Shown piece by piece: positions 7,064-14,393 of a stretch of DNA of 20,796 nt. Positions within the stretch are counted from its first letter, which is position 1. The number at the start of each line of letters is the position of its first letter. The translations under genes and the position numbers were made by a program. The notes beneath the pieces were generated by a model that was not told the origin of the DNA, ran no database searches, and saw nothing but the letters and a program-made list of their open reading frames with translations. This DNA is from an uncultured Collinsella sp. (GTDB taxonomy: Bacteria; Actinomycetota; Coriobacteriia; Coriobacteriales; Coriobacteriaceae): assembly GCA_902489515.1 (NCBI GenBank), contig CABUAL010000003.1:1-20796 (forward strand), read 5' to 3'.

Positions 7064-8434
7064 ATGCGCAGATCAATCGAATCCGTTATCGAATCATGGG
7101 CGACAAAGGACGCGTCGCGCCCCCTCCTCATCCGTGGTGCGCGACGCGTAGGCAAAACGTACGTTGCCGAGGAAATCGGCAGACGGATCGCCGGCGATGC
7201 GTTTGTCAAACTCGACTTTCAGACCGATCTTGAGCTGATCGCTCCGCTGTTCGACTGTCCCACCGACGACGTTGACGCCATCGTGGCGCGAATCTCAGAC
7301 TATAAACGCACCCCCATTCGCAAAGAAACCGCCTTCATCCTGTTTGACGAGGTGCAGCTCTGCGAACGGGCGCTCAACTCGCTTCGCTTTTTTTCGGGTT
7401 CGGGCTGGCGCATATGCGCGACCGGCAGTCAGCTCGGCGTCGCCACGCGCAAGCGCAAGTTGCCTTTTCCCAGCGGCGTTCGTCAAGAGACCATGCATCC
7501 TATGTCGTTCGAGGAGTTTCTCTGGGCGCTCGACGAGGAGCAGATGGTCAATGCCATTCGTACCCACGCCGGCACGCTCGAGACCTACGCCGTGCACCAA
7601 GCCGCGCTCAGCCTGTTTCATCGATACCAGATCGTGGGCGGCATGCCCGCCGCCGTCAACGCATATCGCAAGACGTTATCCATCGAGGATGCGCGCGTCG
7701 AGCAGCGCGAAATCGACGAGACCTACACCGCCGATATGACCGACCCCGAAAACGGGATCAGCGGCGTGGCAGCGCGCAAGGTCTGGCGCTCCATTCCATC
7801 CCAGCTGCTACGATCCTCAACCAAGAAATTCAAGTACTCCGAGGTCGAACGCGGAGGCCGACGCGCAAAGCTCATCGAGCCACTCGACTGGCTCGAGGGC
7901 GCCGGCATCATATCGGTCAACAACCTGACCGAAGGCATCGAACCTCCCCTCGTCCCCTTCGACGACGAAGACGGGAGCTTCTTTAAAGTCTATCTTCTCG
8001 ATACGGGCCTCATGTTCTACAAACTCGGTATCAACCCGCGACTCTGGCTCGACCTCAAAGAGGATTCCGCCATTGCGCTGTCTTCCGACTTTCGAGGTGC
8101 CTTGGCGGAGAACTCGGTCATGCAGGCATTTTCGGGCAATGGTTTGCAGACGTATTACTGGATGCCACCGTCGTCTTGGAAGACGAACGGCGAGCTCGAT
8201 TTTCTACTTCAGACCGACCGTATGGAGATCGTTCCCGTCGAGGTAAAATCCGCACGCAACGTGCGCGCGAGAACCCTCGGGTCGTTTATGGAAAAAGCCC
8301 GGTCGCCGTATGCCTACATATTGTCCGAGAACAATTTTGCCCGCAGCGAAACCGAGGACGGGTGCGAGCTACGCCACCTCCCCTTGTACGCAGCGGGCTT
8401 TATCGGAGCAAACTGCCTCAAGGCCAGTCTGTAA
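7064..8434 (+). CDS. AAA ATPase with DUF4143 domain
   Basis: A 456-residue protein of the widespread ATPase/DUF4143 family, whose cellular function is poorly known. The N-terminal ATPase has Walker A GARRVGKT (25-32), Walker B ILFDEVQ (92-98) and a sensor-like ATGSQLG (119-125). VGGMPAAV (191-198) marks the usual linker, and the C-terminal DUF4143 part carries a PD-(D/E)xK-like set: E349 (GALAEN), D379 (GELDF), E393-x-K395 (VEVKSA). This suggests a nuclease-fold domain, but catalysis is unproven for the family. The start is ATG at 7064 after GGAAAGGCGG. A phosphatase gene follows after 33 bases. A frameshifted paralogue lies at 9091-10399. The repeat array upstream may be its own regulatory or target site. 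Confidence 0.93.
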   Translation: MRRSIESVIESWATKDASRPLLIRGARRVGKTYVAEEIGRRIAGDAFVKLDFQTDLELIAPLFDCPTDDVDAIVARISDYKRTPIRKETAFILFDEVQLCERALNSLRFFSGSGWRICATGSQLGVATRKRKLPFPSGVRQETMHPMSFEEFLWALDEEQMVNAIRTHAGTLETYAVHQAALSLFHRYQIVGGMPAAVNAYRKTLSIEDARVEQREIDETYTADMTDPENGISGVAARKVWRSIPSQLLRSSTKKFKYSEVERGGRRAKLIEPLDWLEGAGIISVNNLTEGIEPPLVPFDDEDGSFFKVYLLDTGLMFYKLGINPRLWLDLKEDSAIALSSDFRGALAENSVMQAFSGNGLQTYYWMPPSSWKTNGELDFLLQTDRMEIVPVEVKSARNVRARTLGSFMEKARSPYAYILSENNFARSETEDGCELRHLPLYAAGFIGANCLKASL

Positions 8435-8467
8435 ACCCCGCGCAACCGCCCGGAAAGGAAACCGCTC

Positions 8468-8914
8468 ATGCAACGCATTCTTTTTATCTGCCACGGGAAT
8501 ATCTGTCGCTCGACGATGGCTGAGTCCGTGTTTACCGAGCTGGTGCGCCGCGCTGGACGCGAGGCGGAGTTTGTCATCGATTCCGCAGCGACCTCAACTG
8601 AGGAGATCGGCAACCCGCCGCATCATGGCACGGTCGCCAAGCTACGCGAAGTCGGGATTCCCGTCGTTGCGCACCGTGCCCGTCAGGTGCGTCGCGCGGA
8701 GTATGGCGACTGGGACCACATTGTCTATATGGACGACGAGAACGCCCGCGGCCTGTACCGAATTTTTGGGAAGGACCCCGATGGCAAGATCTCGCGCCTG
8801 CTCGATTGGACCGATCGCCCCGGCGACGTGGCCGACCCCTGGTACACCGGCAATTTCAACGCCACCTACCGCGATGTACTCGCCGGTTGCACCGCTATGC
8901 TCGAGCAGCTGTAG
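8468..8914 (+). CDS. Low-molecular-weight protein tyrosine phosphatase
   Basis: A 148-residue cytoplasmic phosphatase. The P-loop C8-HGNIC-R14-S (CX5RS) is at the N-terminus, and the general-acid aspartate is D123 in ADPWY, followed by the expected aromatic residue. Family members dephosphorylate tyrosine on proteins, often tyrosine kinases of polysaccharide export, or arginine-phosphate. Length is typical. The start is ATG at 8468 with GGAAAGGAAA upstream. It is 33 bases after the ATPase gene and may be co-transcribed, although a functional link is not evident. No cognate kinase is in the window. Confidence 0.94.
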   Translation: MQRILFICHGNICRSTMAESVFTELVRRAGREAEFVIDSAATSTEEIGNPPHHGTVAKLREVGIPVVAHRARQVRRAEYGDWDHIVYMDDENARGLYRIFGKDPDGKISRLLDWTDRPGDVADPWYTGNFNATYRDVLAGCTAMLEQL

Positions 8915-8958
8915 GCGCTCGGGCGGCGCGGGCACACGGGCCACGCCATCGGCATAAA

Positions 8959-9045
8959 ACGAGCGTGGATTTTGAGCGTTCGAGTGCGCTCTAAACGGGA
9001 GAAAATCCACGCTCGTTATCTCGGTGGGAGAAAATCAACGCTCAT
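8959..9045. repeat. Nested hairpin with an extra direct copy, family D
   Basis: A perfect 15-bp stem (ACGAGCGTGGATTTT at 8959-8973, complement at 9002-9016) encloses a 5-bp stem (GAGCG 8974-8978, CGCTC 8987-8991). The right arm with its leader (8997-9016) is repeated directly at 9026-9045 with 18 of 20 matches. It lies between two convergent genes and abuts a family C palindrome. There is no T-run after the stem on plus, so a terminator role is uncertain. Confidence 0.8.
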
Positions 9046-9046
9046 G

Positions 9047-9079
9047 AATGTGACAAAGGGACTGCCCCTTTGTCACATC
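9047..9079. repeat. 33-bp palindrome, family C copy 2
   Basis: Same palindrome as at 5525-5557, including the same central mismatch, and differing only at the last base. It lies 11 bases past the stop codon of the broken ATPase gene. Confidence 0.9.
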
Positions 9080-9090
9080 CGGGACTAGCC

Positions 9091-10399
9091 CTAGACCGGC
9101 TTGACCTCCAGCTTTATCCCCTCGGCGCAGGAGTCGCCCAAAACATCCGAAAGGGCCCAGGTCGCATATAGCGGCAAATAGAGAACCGCTCCGTTGCGCT
9201 CAACGTTGCCTCTCGAGAAAACAATCCCGAGCCTTACGCCATATTCAGCCGTATCAAGCACATGACCGAGCGCAGCGTGCGCGTGGTAATAGGAGCCCGA
9301 TTTAACCTCGATCGGAACAGCCGTCCCATCCGGTCCATCGACCACAAAGTCCACTTCACCGCGCTTTTTTGTCTGATAGTAGTAAAGCTGGCGATTTTGG
9401 GCAGCCAGCTGCTGGGCCACCACGTTTTCGTAAATGCCGCCCAGGTTGGGCTCCTTGCTATCAAGATACGTCGCTTGGGCGACTCCAACGGGGTAGCGCG
9501 CCATCAACATGCCCGTATCCGATTGATATAGCTTGAACTGCGATGGCCGTGCCGTCTTGAGCAGGGGCGATTTTGGCTCGGTTACGATATCGGCTTTGAG
9601 AGCAACGCCGGCATCGACAAGCCATACAAAATCTCGCTGATACTTCTCGTAGTGAGCCTTGGGGTCAATGGAATTGAGCACGAAGCGCTTGTTTTCGCCC
9701 TCGAGCATAATAGGGAGCTGATCGTAGATGCTCTGCACCTGCAGGGCTCGCCCGCTGACGAACAGAGGCAAGGTCGCCCTGCGTGTCAAGGAAACGCTGC
9801 ACGACCTCCGGCATTCCGCCGACAACGGTATAGGTCCTGAAGTTTGCCATCATCGCGTCATGAATGTAATCAGGAATGGGCCTCTCGCTGATACACGCGT
9901 CACGTATCGTTTGACGAGCCCCCTCGCTCACCCCGATTGCCCAGCAAAACTCCTCAAAATCGAGCGGGAACATCCTAAGCTCGTGGACATACCCCACGGG
10001 ATAGGACCTGACGCCCTTGAACTGGGTCCCGAGCATTGACCCCGAAAACGCCCAACGGCACCTCCCGTCCTCAACAAGGAACTTTGCCATCGTCATGATG
10101 TCGGGGGCCTCTTGGACCTCATCGATAAACACGAGCGTTTTGCCTGGTGCAATCGACTTTCCCGAAAGAAGCGTCACCCTGCTGATGAAATCATCGGCAT
10201 TCCGCGCCTCGAGAAGAGCATCTTTTGCCTGGCGATTTTCCATGAGGTTAAGCTCGATGTAGGTTGCATGGTTGGCTTTGCCAAATGCGCGAATCGAATA
10301 GCTTTTGCCAATCTGGCGAGAACCCGTAATGAACAAGGCCTTTTGCTCGGAAGACTTCAACCAACGCTCCAGCTCTGCCGCTATTTTCCTGCGCAGCAT
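9091..10399 (-). pseudogene. AAA ATPase/DUF4143 protein, frameshifted
   Basis: A paralogue of the protein at 7064-8434 split across two frames. The N-terminal frame (from ATG 10399, GAGGAGAG upstream) has Walker A GSRQIGKS, Walker B LVFIDEVQ, SGSMLG and VVGGMPEVV. Family similarity then continues in the next frame from ALQVQSIYDQL through GGIYENVV, GEVDFVV and VPIEVKSG, the PD-(D/E)xK-like residues. The switch is near 9740-9765. The span is 1309 bases, one more than a multiple of three, so one extra base explains it; the repaired protein would be 435 residues, a normal length. It could be a true pseudogene, a sequencing error or, less likely, programmed frameshifting, since no slippery site is obvious. 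A 33-bp-period repeat array lies just upstream. Confidence 0.88.
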
Positions 10400-10423
10400 A
10401 GGCTCTCTCCTCAGTGTCATCAA

Positions 10424-10508
10424 ATGAAATGCAAAGTTTTATGCGCTTAATTATCGATGAAATGTAGGATTTTTAGAACCTAAAATCGGATGAAATGCAG
10501 AGATTTAG
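10424..10508. repeat. 33-bp-period direct repeats upstream of the broken ATPase
   Basis: ATGAAATG occurs at 10424, 10457 and 10490, exactly 33 bp apart, each inside a ~20-base related unit (ATGAAATG, then C/T, A, purines, then T-rich). Relative to the minus-strand gene the units read CATTTCAT. A separate dyad, TTTTAG-AAC-CTAAAA, lies between the second and third units. The nearest unit ends 25 bases before the ATPase ATG. The sequence is unlike the array at 6954-7050 but its spacing and placement are the same. Confidence 0.85.
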
Positions 10509-10518
10509 GATTATAAGC

Positions 10519-10540
10519 AAAAAGAAGGGGCAGCCCCGGC
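10519..10540 (-). terminator. Possible terminator of the kinase/TIGR04076 operon
   Basis: On the minus strand, GGGG-CTG-CCCC (10537-10527) is followed by TTCTTTTT. The stem is short, but the family C palindrome immediately before it (10542-10574) adds a strong hairpin. Direction fits the end of the minus-strand pair at 10583-11729. Confidence 0.45.
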
Positions 10541-10541
10541 G

Positions 10542-10574
10542 AATGTGACAAAGGGACTGTCCCTTTGTCACATT
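10542..10574. repeat. 33-bp palindrome, family C copy 3 (perfect)
   Basis: A perfect palindrome of 16-base arms around one central T. It lies nine bases past the TIGR04076 gene stop and 142 bases upstream of the broken ATPase start, so copies 2 and 3 bracket that gene and its repeat array. Confidence 0.92.
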
Positions 10575-10582
10575 GCGCTCGA

Positions 10583-10912
10583 CTACTCGTCGACGATCTC
10601 GGCAAGCCAGACGTTCAGCGTATCGACCTCGGGGCAGCAGAACTTTGCCGTACCGGGCTCGTTGCCAGGCACGGTTCCGCCATAGCGCAGGATATCGATA
10701 TAGGGAAAGCCCACATGGCAGGCCATGGCACACATCTTGCCGCGGTCTCGGTCGAAGTCAAAAACGTCGCCCGGCTTGTGACCATGGTGGCAGCGGCACG
10801 CACCCAGCTGGTCCACGCAGCTCACGCGGATGCGCGGACGCTTGCCCCGCGGCGCGCCGAGCGGCTTGTTCTCGCCCGCAGGCTTGGCGCCGCCCTCGCC
10901 AGCATTACTCAT
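10583..10912 (-). CDS. Small cysteine-rich protein, TIGR04076-like
   Basis: A 109-residue protein. After a basic, glycine/proline-rich leader (1-27) it follows the pattern I associate with TIGR04076: GACRCHHGHKPGDVFDF (38-54), MCAMACHVGFPYIDILRYGG (60-79) and a late CCPEVDTLNVWLAEI. Function is unknown. Seven cysteines and several histidines suggest metal binding, but no recognised motif is present. The start is ATG at 10912, overlapping the end of the kinase gene by eight bases (ATGAGTAA), so translation is probably coupled. The family assignment is from memory. Confidence 0.78.
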   Translation of the reverse strand: MSNAGEGGAKPAGENKPLGAPRGKRPRIRVSCVDQLGACRCHHGHKPGDVFDFDRDRGKMCAMACHVGFPYIDILRYGGTVPGNEPGTAKFCCPEVDTLNVWLAEIVDE

Positions 10913-11729
10913 GGTCAATCACATCCAGGCAGGCCTCGATGGGAAGGCCAGCCGACTTGTCCTCTTGGTCGGCATTGCGCTCGATAAGCTCAGCCACCAC
11001 GCGCATGGCATCGGACGTCGCGCGCTGCAGGCTCCAACCGGCCATAACGCGGCCGACGAGCACCGCCGAGAACGTGTCGCCCGTGCCCGGGAAATAGACC
11101 GGAATGAGCTCAAAGGGAATCGTGAAGTACTCCCCCGCCACATGGTCGTAACCGATAACCGCGTTCGTGCCATTGACCACGGCGCTCGTAATGACCACCG
11201 ACTTGGCACCCAGCTCGCGCACGGCGTCCACAAGGGCGCGGGCCTCGTCGGGCGTGAGTTGCTCGGCGATAGGCGTATCGGTGAGCAGGCATGCCTCGGT
11301 ATAGTTGGGCACCGCGTAGTCTGCGCACTCCAGCAGATGCCGCATAAGGCCAATCGTGGACTCGGGCACGCCCGCATAGAGCTTGCCGTTGTCGCCCATG
11401 ATGGGATCGACGAACACCTTGGTGCCCTTTTGCGCGCGGCGGTGGCAAAAGTCCGAGATGATACGCGTCTCTTCCTCGGTCACGATAAAGCCGGTCGAGA
11501 TGGCGTCGAACTCAAAGCCGAGCTCCTCCCAGATAGCGAGGCTTTGACGCACGTACTCGGTGGTGTCGTGGATGTAGAACTTGGGGTAGTTGAGCGTATC
11601 GGAAACGAGCGCCGTCGGCAGGTTATGGATACGGTAGCCCATGTGCGACAGCACCGGCAGCATGGCGGAAAGCGCGACCTTGCCGTAGCCGCACATATCG
11701 TTGATCAGCAGCAGCTGAGTGTTCTTCAT
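10905..11729 (-). CDS. Pyridoxamine/pyridoxal kinase
   Basis: A 274-residue ribokinase-fold enzyme that phosphorylates B6 vitamers with ATP, feeding the pyridoxal-phosphate salvage pathway in the cytoplasm. Evidence is the N-terminal LLINDMCGYGKVALSAMLPVL, the substrate-lid and metal region VDPIMGDNGKLY (107-118), PNYTEA (141-146), and the ATP/anion-hole motif PGTGDTFSA with catalytic D218. Length is normal. The start is ATG at 11729 with GGGGGA upstream. It overlaps the TIGR04076-like gene by eight bases. It resembles PdxY-like pyridoxamine kinases more than ThiD, but specificity cannot be settled from sequence alone. Confidence 0.9.
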   Translation of the reverse strand: MKNTQLLLINDMCGYGKVALSAMLPVLSHMGYRIHNLPTALVSDTLNYPKFYIHDTTEYVRQSLAIWEELGFEFDAISTGFIVTEEETRIISDFCHRRAQKGTKVFVDPIMGDNGKLYAGVPESTIGLMRHLLECADYAVPNYTEACLLTDTPIAEQLTPDEARALVDAVRELGAKSVVITSAVVNGTNAVIGYDHVAGEYFTIPFELIPVYFPGTGDTFSAVLVGRVMAGWSLQRATSDAMRVVAELIERNADQEDKSAGLPIEACLDVIDHE

Positions 11730-11855
11730 GAGAGTCCCCCCTTAGTTCGGGCGCGGCACAGCAGCGCCACAGTGCGACTAAGTGTAGCGCAGGGGACGTT
11801 GTGAGCGGAGTCGAGCAGCGCGAAGGGTAAATTGTTGCGGAAAGGTTACGGAAAA

Positions 11856-11886
11856 TGATCCCTTTTCCTCCGTCCCCAAGGGATCA
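11856..11886. repeat. GATCCC dyad hairpin
   Basis: A perfect 9-bp stem, TGATCCCTT (11856-11864) and AAGGGATCA (11878-11886), with a 13-base loop rich in C and T. It lies in the 350-base gap between divergent genes. Sense and role are unclear. Confidence 0.6.
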
Positions 11887-11952
11887 CATGCACCAAAGCG
11901 GATCGTGGCGGAATCACAGATTGCCGCTTAGGAACGCTTGCAGCGTCGAGCC

Positions 11953-11980
11953 GTTACGCGGTTTGGTAAAACCGCGTAAC
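11953..11980. promoter_or_regulatory. Perfect 12-bp inverted repeat upstream of the marR promoter
   Basis: GTTACGCGGTTT pairs perfectly with AAACCGCGTAAC around a GGTA loop. It ends 15 bases before the -35 box at 11996. No T-run follows on either strand, so a DNA-binding site is more likely than a terminator. Confidence 0.6.
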
Positions 11981-11995
11981 CACTAGTTTGGTACC

Positions 11996-12024
11996 TTGAC
12001 ATTCATTTCTCATGCTCCTAGATT
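11996..12024 (+). promoter_or_regulatory. Promoter of the marR-ABC exporter operon
   Basis: TTGACA (11996-12001), 17 bases, then TAGATT (12019-12024): a full -35 and a four-of-six -10 match with ideal spacing, 55 bases ahead of the marR start. Confidence 0.65.
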
Positions 12025-12025
12025 G

Positions 12026-12055
12026 GTTAGGCACAAAACAATTCCACTACCTAAC
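12026..12055. promoter_or_regulatory. Probable MarR operator
   Basis: GTTAGG (12026-12031) and CCTAAC (12050-12055) form an inverted repeat. Similarity extends outward (TTGGTTAGG against TTTAGTTAGG on the other strand). It begins two bases after the -10, over the expected transcription start, where a bound repressor would block initiation. Confidence 0.5.
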
Positions 12056-12079
12056 TAAAGAAAGGAGCAACACTAATTC

Positions 12080-12586
12080 ATGTGCGATGAACTTCTTAAC
12101 CTTTGTTCGCACGAGCCCGGCGGCGACCCGCCACAGCCGGCGGATGTACCCGAAGCGGTTAGCTCGGAAGACAAGCTTGCCAAGCGCATCCTGAGCGGCC
12201 TGGGTTTTTGCGGCCATTACATGCATTTTCATGGCGGAGGCGTGTCCGGCAAGGCGCCCATCATTTGCCTGCTGGCCAAGCAGCCCGGCGGCGAGATGTC
12301 GCAGCAGGAACTCGGCATGCACTTTGACCTCAAGCCGGGGTCGCTTTCCGAGATCCTGTCCAAGCTCGAGGTCAACGGCCTCATTGAGCGCAGCCGTAAC
12401 CCCAAAGATCGACGGCAACTCACCATTCGCCTGACCGAAACCGGCCGAGAAAACGCCCGCATCGACCAGGCGGCCCGCATCCGCTTTAGAGAGCGGGCCT
12501 TTAGTGCCCTCACCCACGACGAGCGCGAAGACCTCGCCGAAATGCTCGATAAAATCCGTGTAACCTGGGAGGAACTGGATGATTAA
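12080..12586 (+). CDS. MarR-family transcriptional regulator
   Basis: A 168-residue winged-helix dimeric regulator. The recognition region is MSQQELGMHFDLKPGSLSEILSKLEVNGLIER (about 73-104), followed by the wing NPKDRRQLTIRLTETG (107-122), typical of MarR. It is somewhat longer than usual because of a ~30-residue N-terminal tail. The start is ATG at 12080; AAAGGAG lies 12 bases upstream, slightly far. The stop overlaps the ABC gene start by eight bases (ATGATTAA). MarR proteins encoded directly ahead of heterodimeric ABC exporters usually repress their own operon until a toxic ligand binds. The inverted repeat at 12026-12055 would suit this. Confidence 0.92.
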   Translation: MCDELLNLCSHEPGGDPPQPADVPEAVSSEDKLAKRILSGLGFCGHYMHFHGGGVSGKAPIICLLAKQPGGEMSQQELGMHFDLKPGSLSEILSKLEVNGLIERSRNPKDRRQLTIRLTETGRENARIDQAARIRFRERAFSALTHDEREDLAEMLDKIRVTWEELDD

Positions 12587-14393
12587 AACCCTCATGGGCA
12601 GCATCCGCGACTATATGAAAGTCACCGTTGCCACGCCGCTGCTCGTGCTTGGCGAGGTGCTCTGCGAAATGCTGATTCCATTTATCACCGCCAACCTGAT
12701 CGACGCCATCAAAGACGGCGCCACCGTAGCCGAGATGCTTCCCACCGCAGGCTTTTTGGTGCTCATCGCGCTGACGTCGCTTGCTTTTGGCGCCGCTGCC
12801 GGCGTCACCTGCAGCCATGCGAGTTGCGGCTTTGCCAAGAACCTGCGTCACGACCTGTTCTACAAGATCCAGACGTTCAGCTTTGCCAACATCGATGAGT
12901 TCTCGAGCTCCTCGCTCGTCACGCGTCTGACCACTGACATCAACAACGTTCAACAGGCCTTTATGATGATCATCCGTATCGCCGTGCGCGCGCCGCTGGT
13001 CTTGATCTTCGCCTTTACCATGGCATTTATCATGGGCGGCAGCGTCGCCATGGTCTACCTGGTCATCATTCCGCTGCTGGGCTTTGGACTGTTCTTTATC
13101 ATCTTTAAGGTACGCCCCATCTTCTCGCGCGTGTTCCACAAGTACGACGCCCTTAACGAGTCCGTCGAGGAAAACGTCACCGGCATGCGCGTGGTCAAGA
13201 GCTACGTGCGCGAAGACTTTGAGAAGGATAAGTTCGCCACCGCCGCGCACGACGTCCAGATGGACTTCACCCGCGCCGAGAAGCTGCTCGCCTTTAACAA
13301 CCCCATGATGAACATCTGCGTCAACGGCGCATTTGTCATCATCATCTACCTGGGATCCAAGCTCATCATCACGAGCCAGGGCACGCTGTTCGACGTGGGC
13401 CAGCTCTCCTCGATCTTTACCTATGGCTTCGCGATCCTCATGAGCCTGATGCAGCTGTCGATGATCTTTGTCATGGTGACCATGGCCGACGAATCGGCGC
13501 ACCGCATTACCGAGGTGCTGGCCGCCGAGCCCACGATCGCCGATCCCGCCGAGCCCGTGCTCGAGGTTGCCGACGGTTCCATCGACTTTGACCACGTGAG
13601 CTTTAAGTATTCCGCGCATGCGAAGCGCCAGGCGCTCGACGATATCGACCTGCACATTAAGAGCGGCGAGACCATCGGTATCGTCGGCGGTACCGGCTCG
13701 GCCAAGTCCACGCTTGTAAACCTCATCGCCCGTCTGTACGACGCCACCGAAGGCACCGTGCGCGTGGGCGGCATGGACGTACGCGACTACGACCTGGACG
13801 CGCTGCGCCACCAAGTGGCCATGGTGCTGCAGAAAAACGTGCTGTTTAGCGGCACCATTGCCGAGAACCTGCGCTGGGGCGACCCGAACGCCACCGACGA
13901 GGAAGTCCGCGAGGCGGCACATCTGGCCTGCGCCGACGAGTTTGTCGATGGCTTCCCCAAGGGCTATGACACCTGGATCGAACAGGGCGGCTCCAATGTT
14001 TCCGGCGGTCAGAAGCAGCGCCTGTGCATTGCGCGTGCCCTGCTGCGTCGCCCCAAGATCTTAATCCTGGACGACTCCACCAGCGCTGTCGACACCAAGA
14101 CCGACGCCAAGATTCGCGCAGGGTTGGCAAGCTATCTGCCCAACACGACCAAGCTCATCATCGCCCAGCGCATCAGCTCCGTGCAGGACGCAGACCGCAT
14201 CATCGTCATGGAGGGTGGCCGTATCGCGCAGATCGGCAACCATGACGAGCTGCTCAAGACGAGCGAGATCTACCGCGAGACCTTTACCTCGCAAAACAAG
14301 ATGTCTGCCGAGGGCGAAGGGGCCGTCGAGGCCGACACCGAGGCATCCGCAACACAAGCTCAGACCCAGGAAGGAGGCGAGGCACATGAGTAA
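12579..14393 (+). CDS. Heterodimeric ABC exporter, degenerate-site subunit
   Basis: A 604-residue fused membrane-plus-ATPase half transporter (six helices in about 1-320, ATPase about 345-575). Its motifs are non-canonical where expected for the degenerate half: Walker A GGTGSAKST (370-378) has Ala before the Lys, Walker B ends LDD (D499 in place of the catalytic Glu), and the switch residue is Q530 (IIAQR) rather than His. The signature VSGGQ (474-478) is normal, and would serve the consensus site. The tail after ~575 is acidic and glutamine/alanine-rich. It overlaps both neighbours by eight bases. The partner is the next gene; together they should export drugs, lipids or peptides (LmrCD/BmrCD/TM287-288 type). 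Confidence 0.95.
   Translation: MIKTLMGSIRDYMKVTVATPLLVLGEVLCEMLIPFITANLIDAIKDGATVAEMLPTAGFLVLIALTSLAFGAAAGVTCSHASCGFAKNLRHDLFYKIQTFSFANIDEFSSSSLVTRLTTDINNVQQAFMMIIRIAVRAPLVLIFAFTMAFIMGGSVAMVYLVIIPLLGFGLFFIIFKVRPIFSRVFHKYDALNESVEENVTGMRVVKSYVREDFEKDKFATAAHDVQMDFTRAEKLLAFNNPMMNICVNGAFVIIIYLGSKLIITSQGTLFDVGQLSSIFTYGFAILMSLMQLSMIFVMVTMADESAHRITEVLAAEPTIADPAEPVLEVADGSIDFDHVSFKYSAHAKRQALDDIDLHIKSGETIGIVGGTGSAKSTLVNLIARLYDATEGTVRVGGMDVRDYDLDALRHQVAMVLQKNVLFSGTIAENLRWGDPNATDEEVREAAHLACADEFVDGFPKGYDTWIEQGGSNVSGGQKQRLCIARALLRRPKILILDDSTSAVDTKTDAKIRAGLASYLPNTTKLIIAQRISSVQDADRIIVMEGGRIAQIGNHDELLKTSEIYRETFTSQNKMSAEGEGAVEADTEASATQAQTQEGGEAHE

Noticed and set aside
6924..7209. Open frames on both strands encoding 11-residue repeats (FRVLQIH, FRVFQVH type)
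   Set aside because: The peptide periodicity is forced by the 33-bp DNA repeat; the equivalent array at 10424-10508 contains stops, so a protein role is unlikely.
10424..10508. Plasmid-type iterons/replication origin
   Set aside because: Three direct repeats alone, with no Rep protein, DnaA boxes or plasmid genes nearby.
12510..13922. 470-codon open frame on minus, opposite the ABC exporter
   Set aside because: Antisense shadow of a gene with clear ABC motifs; the H/D/Q-rich translation has no domain.
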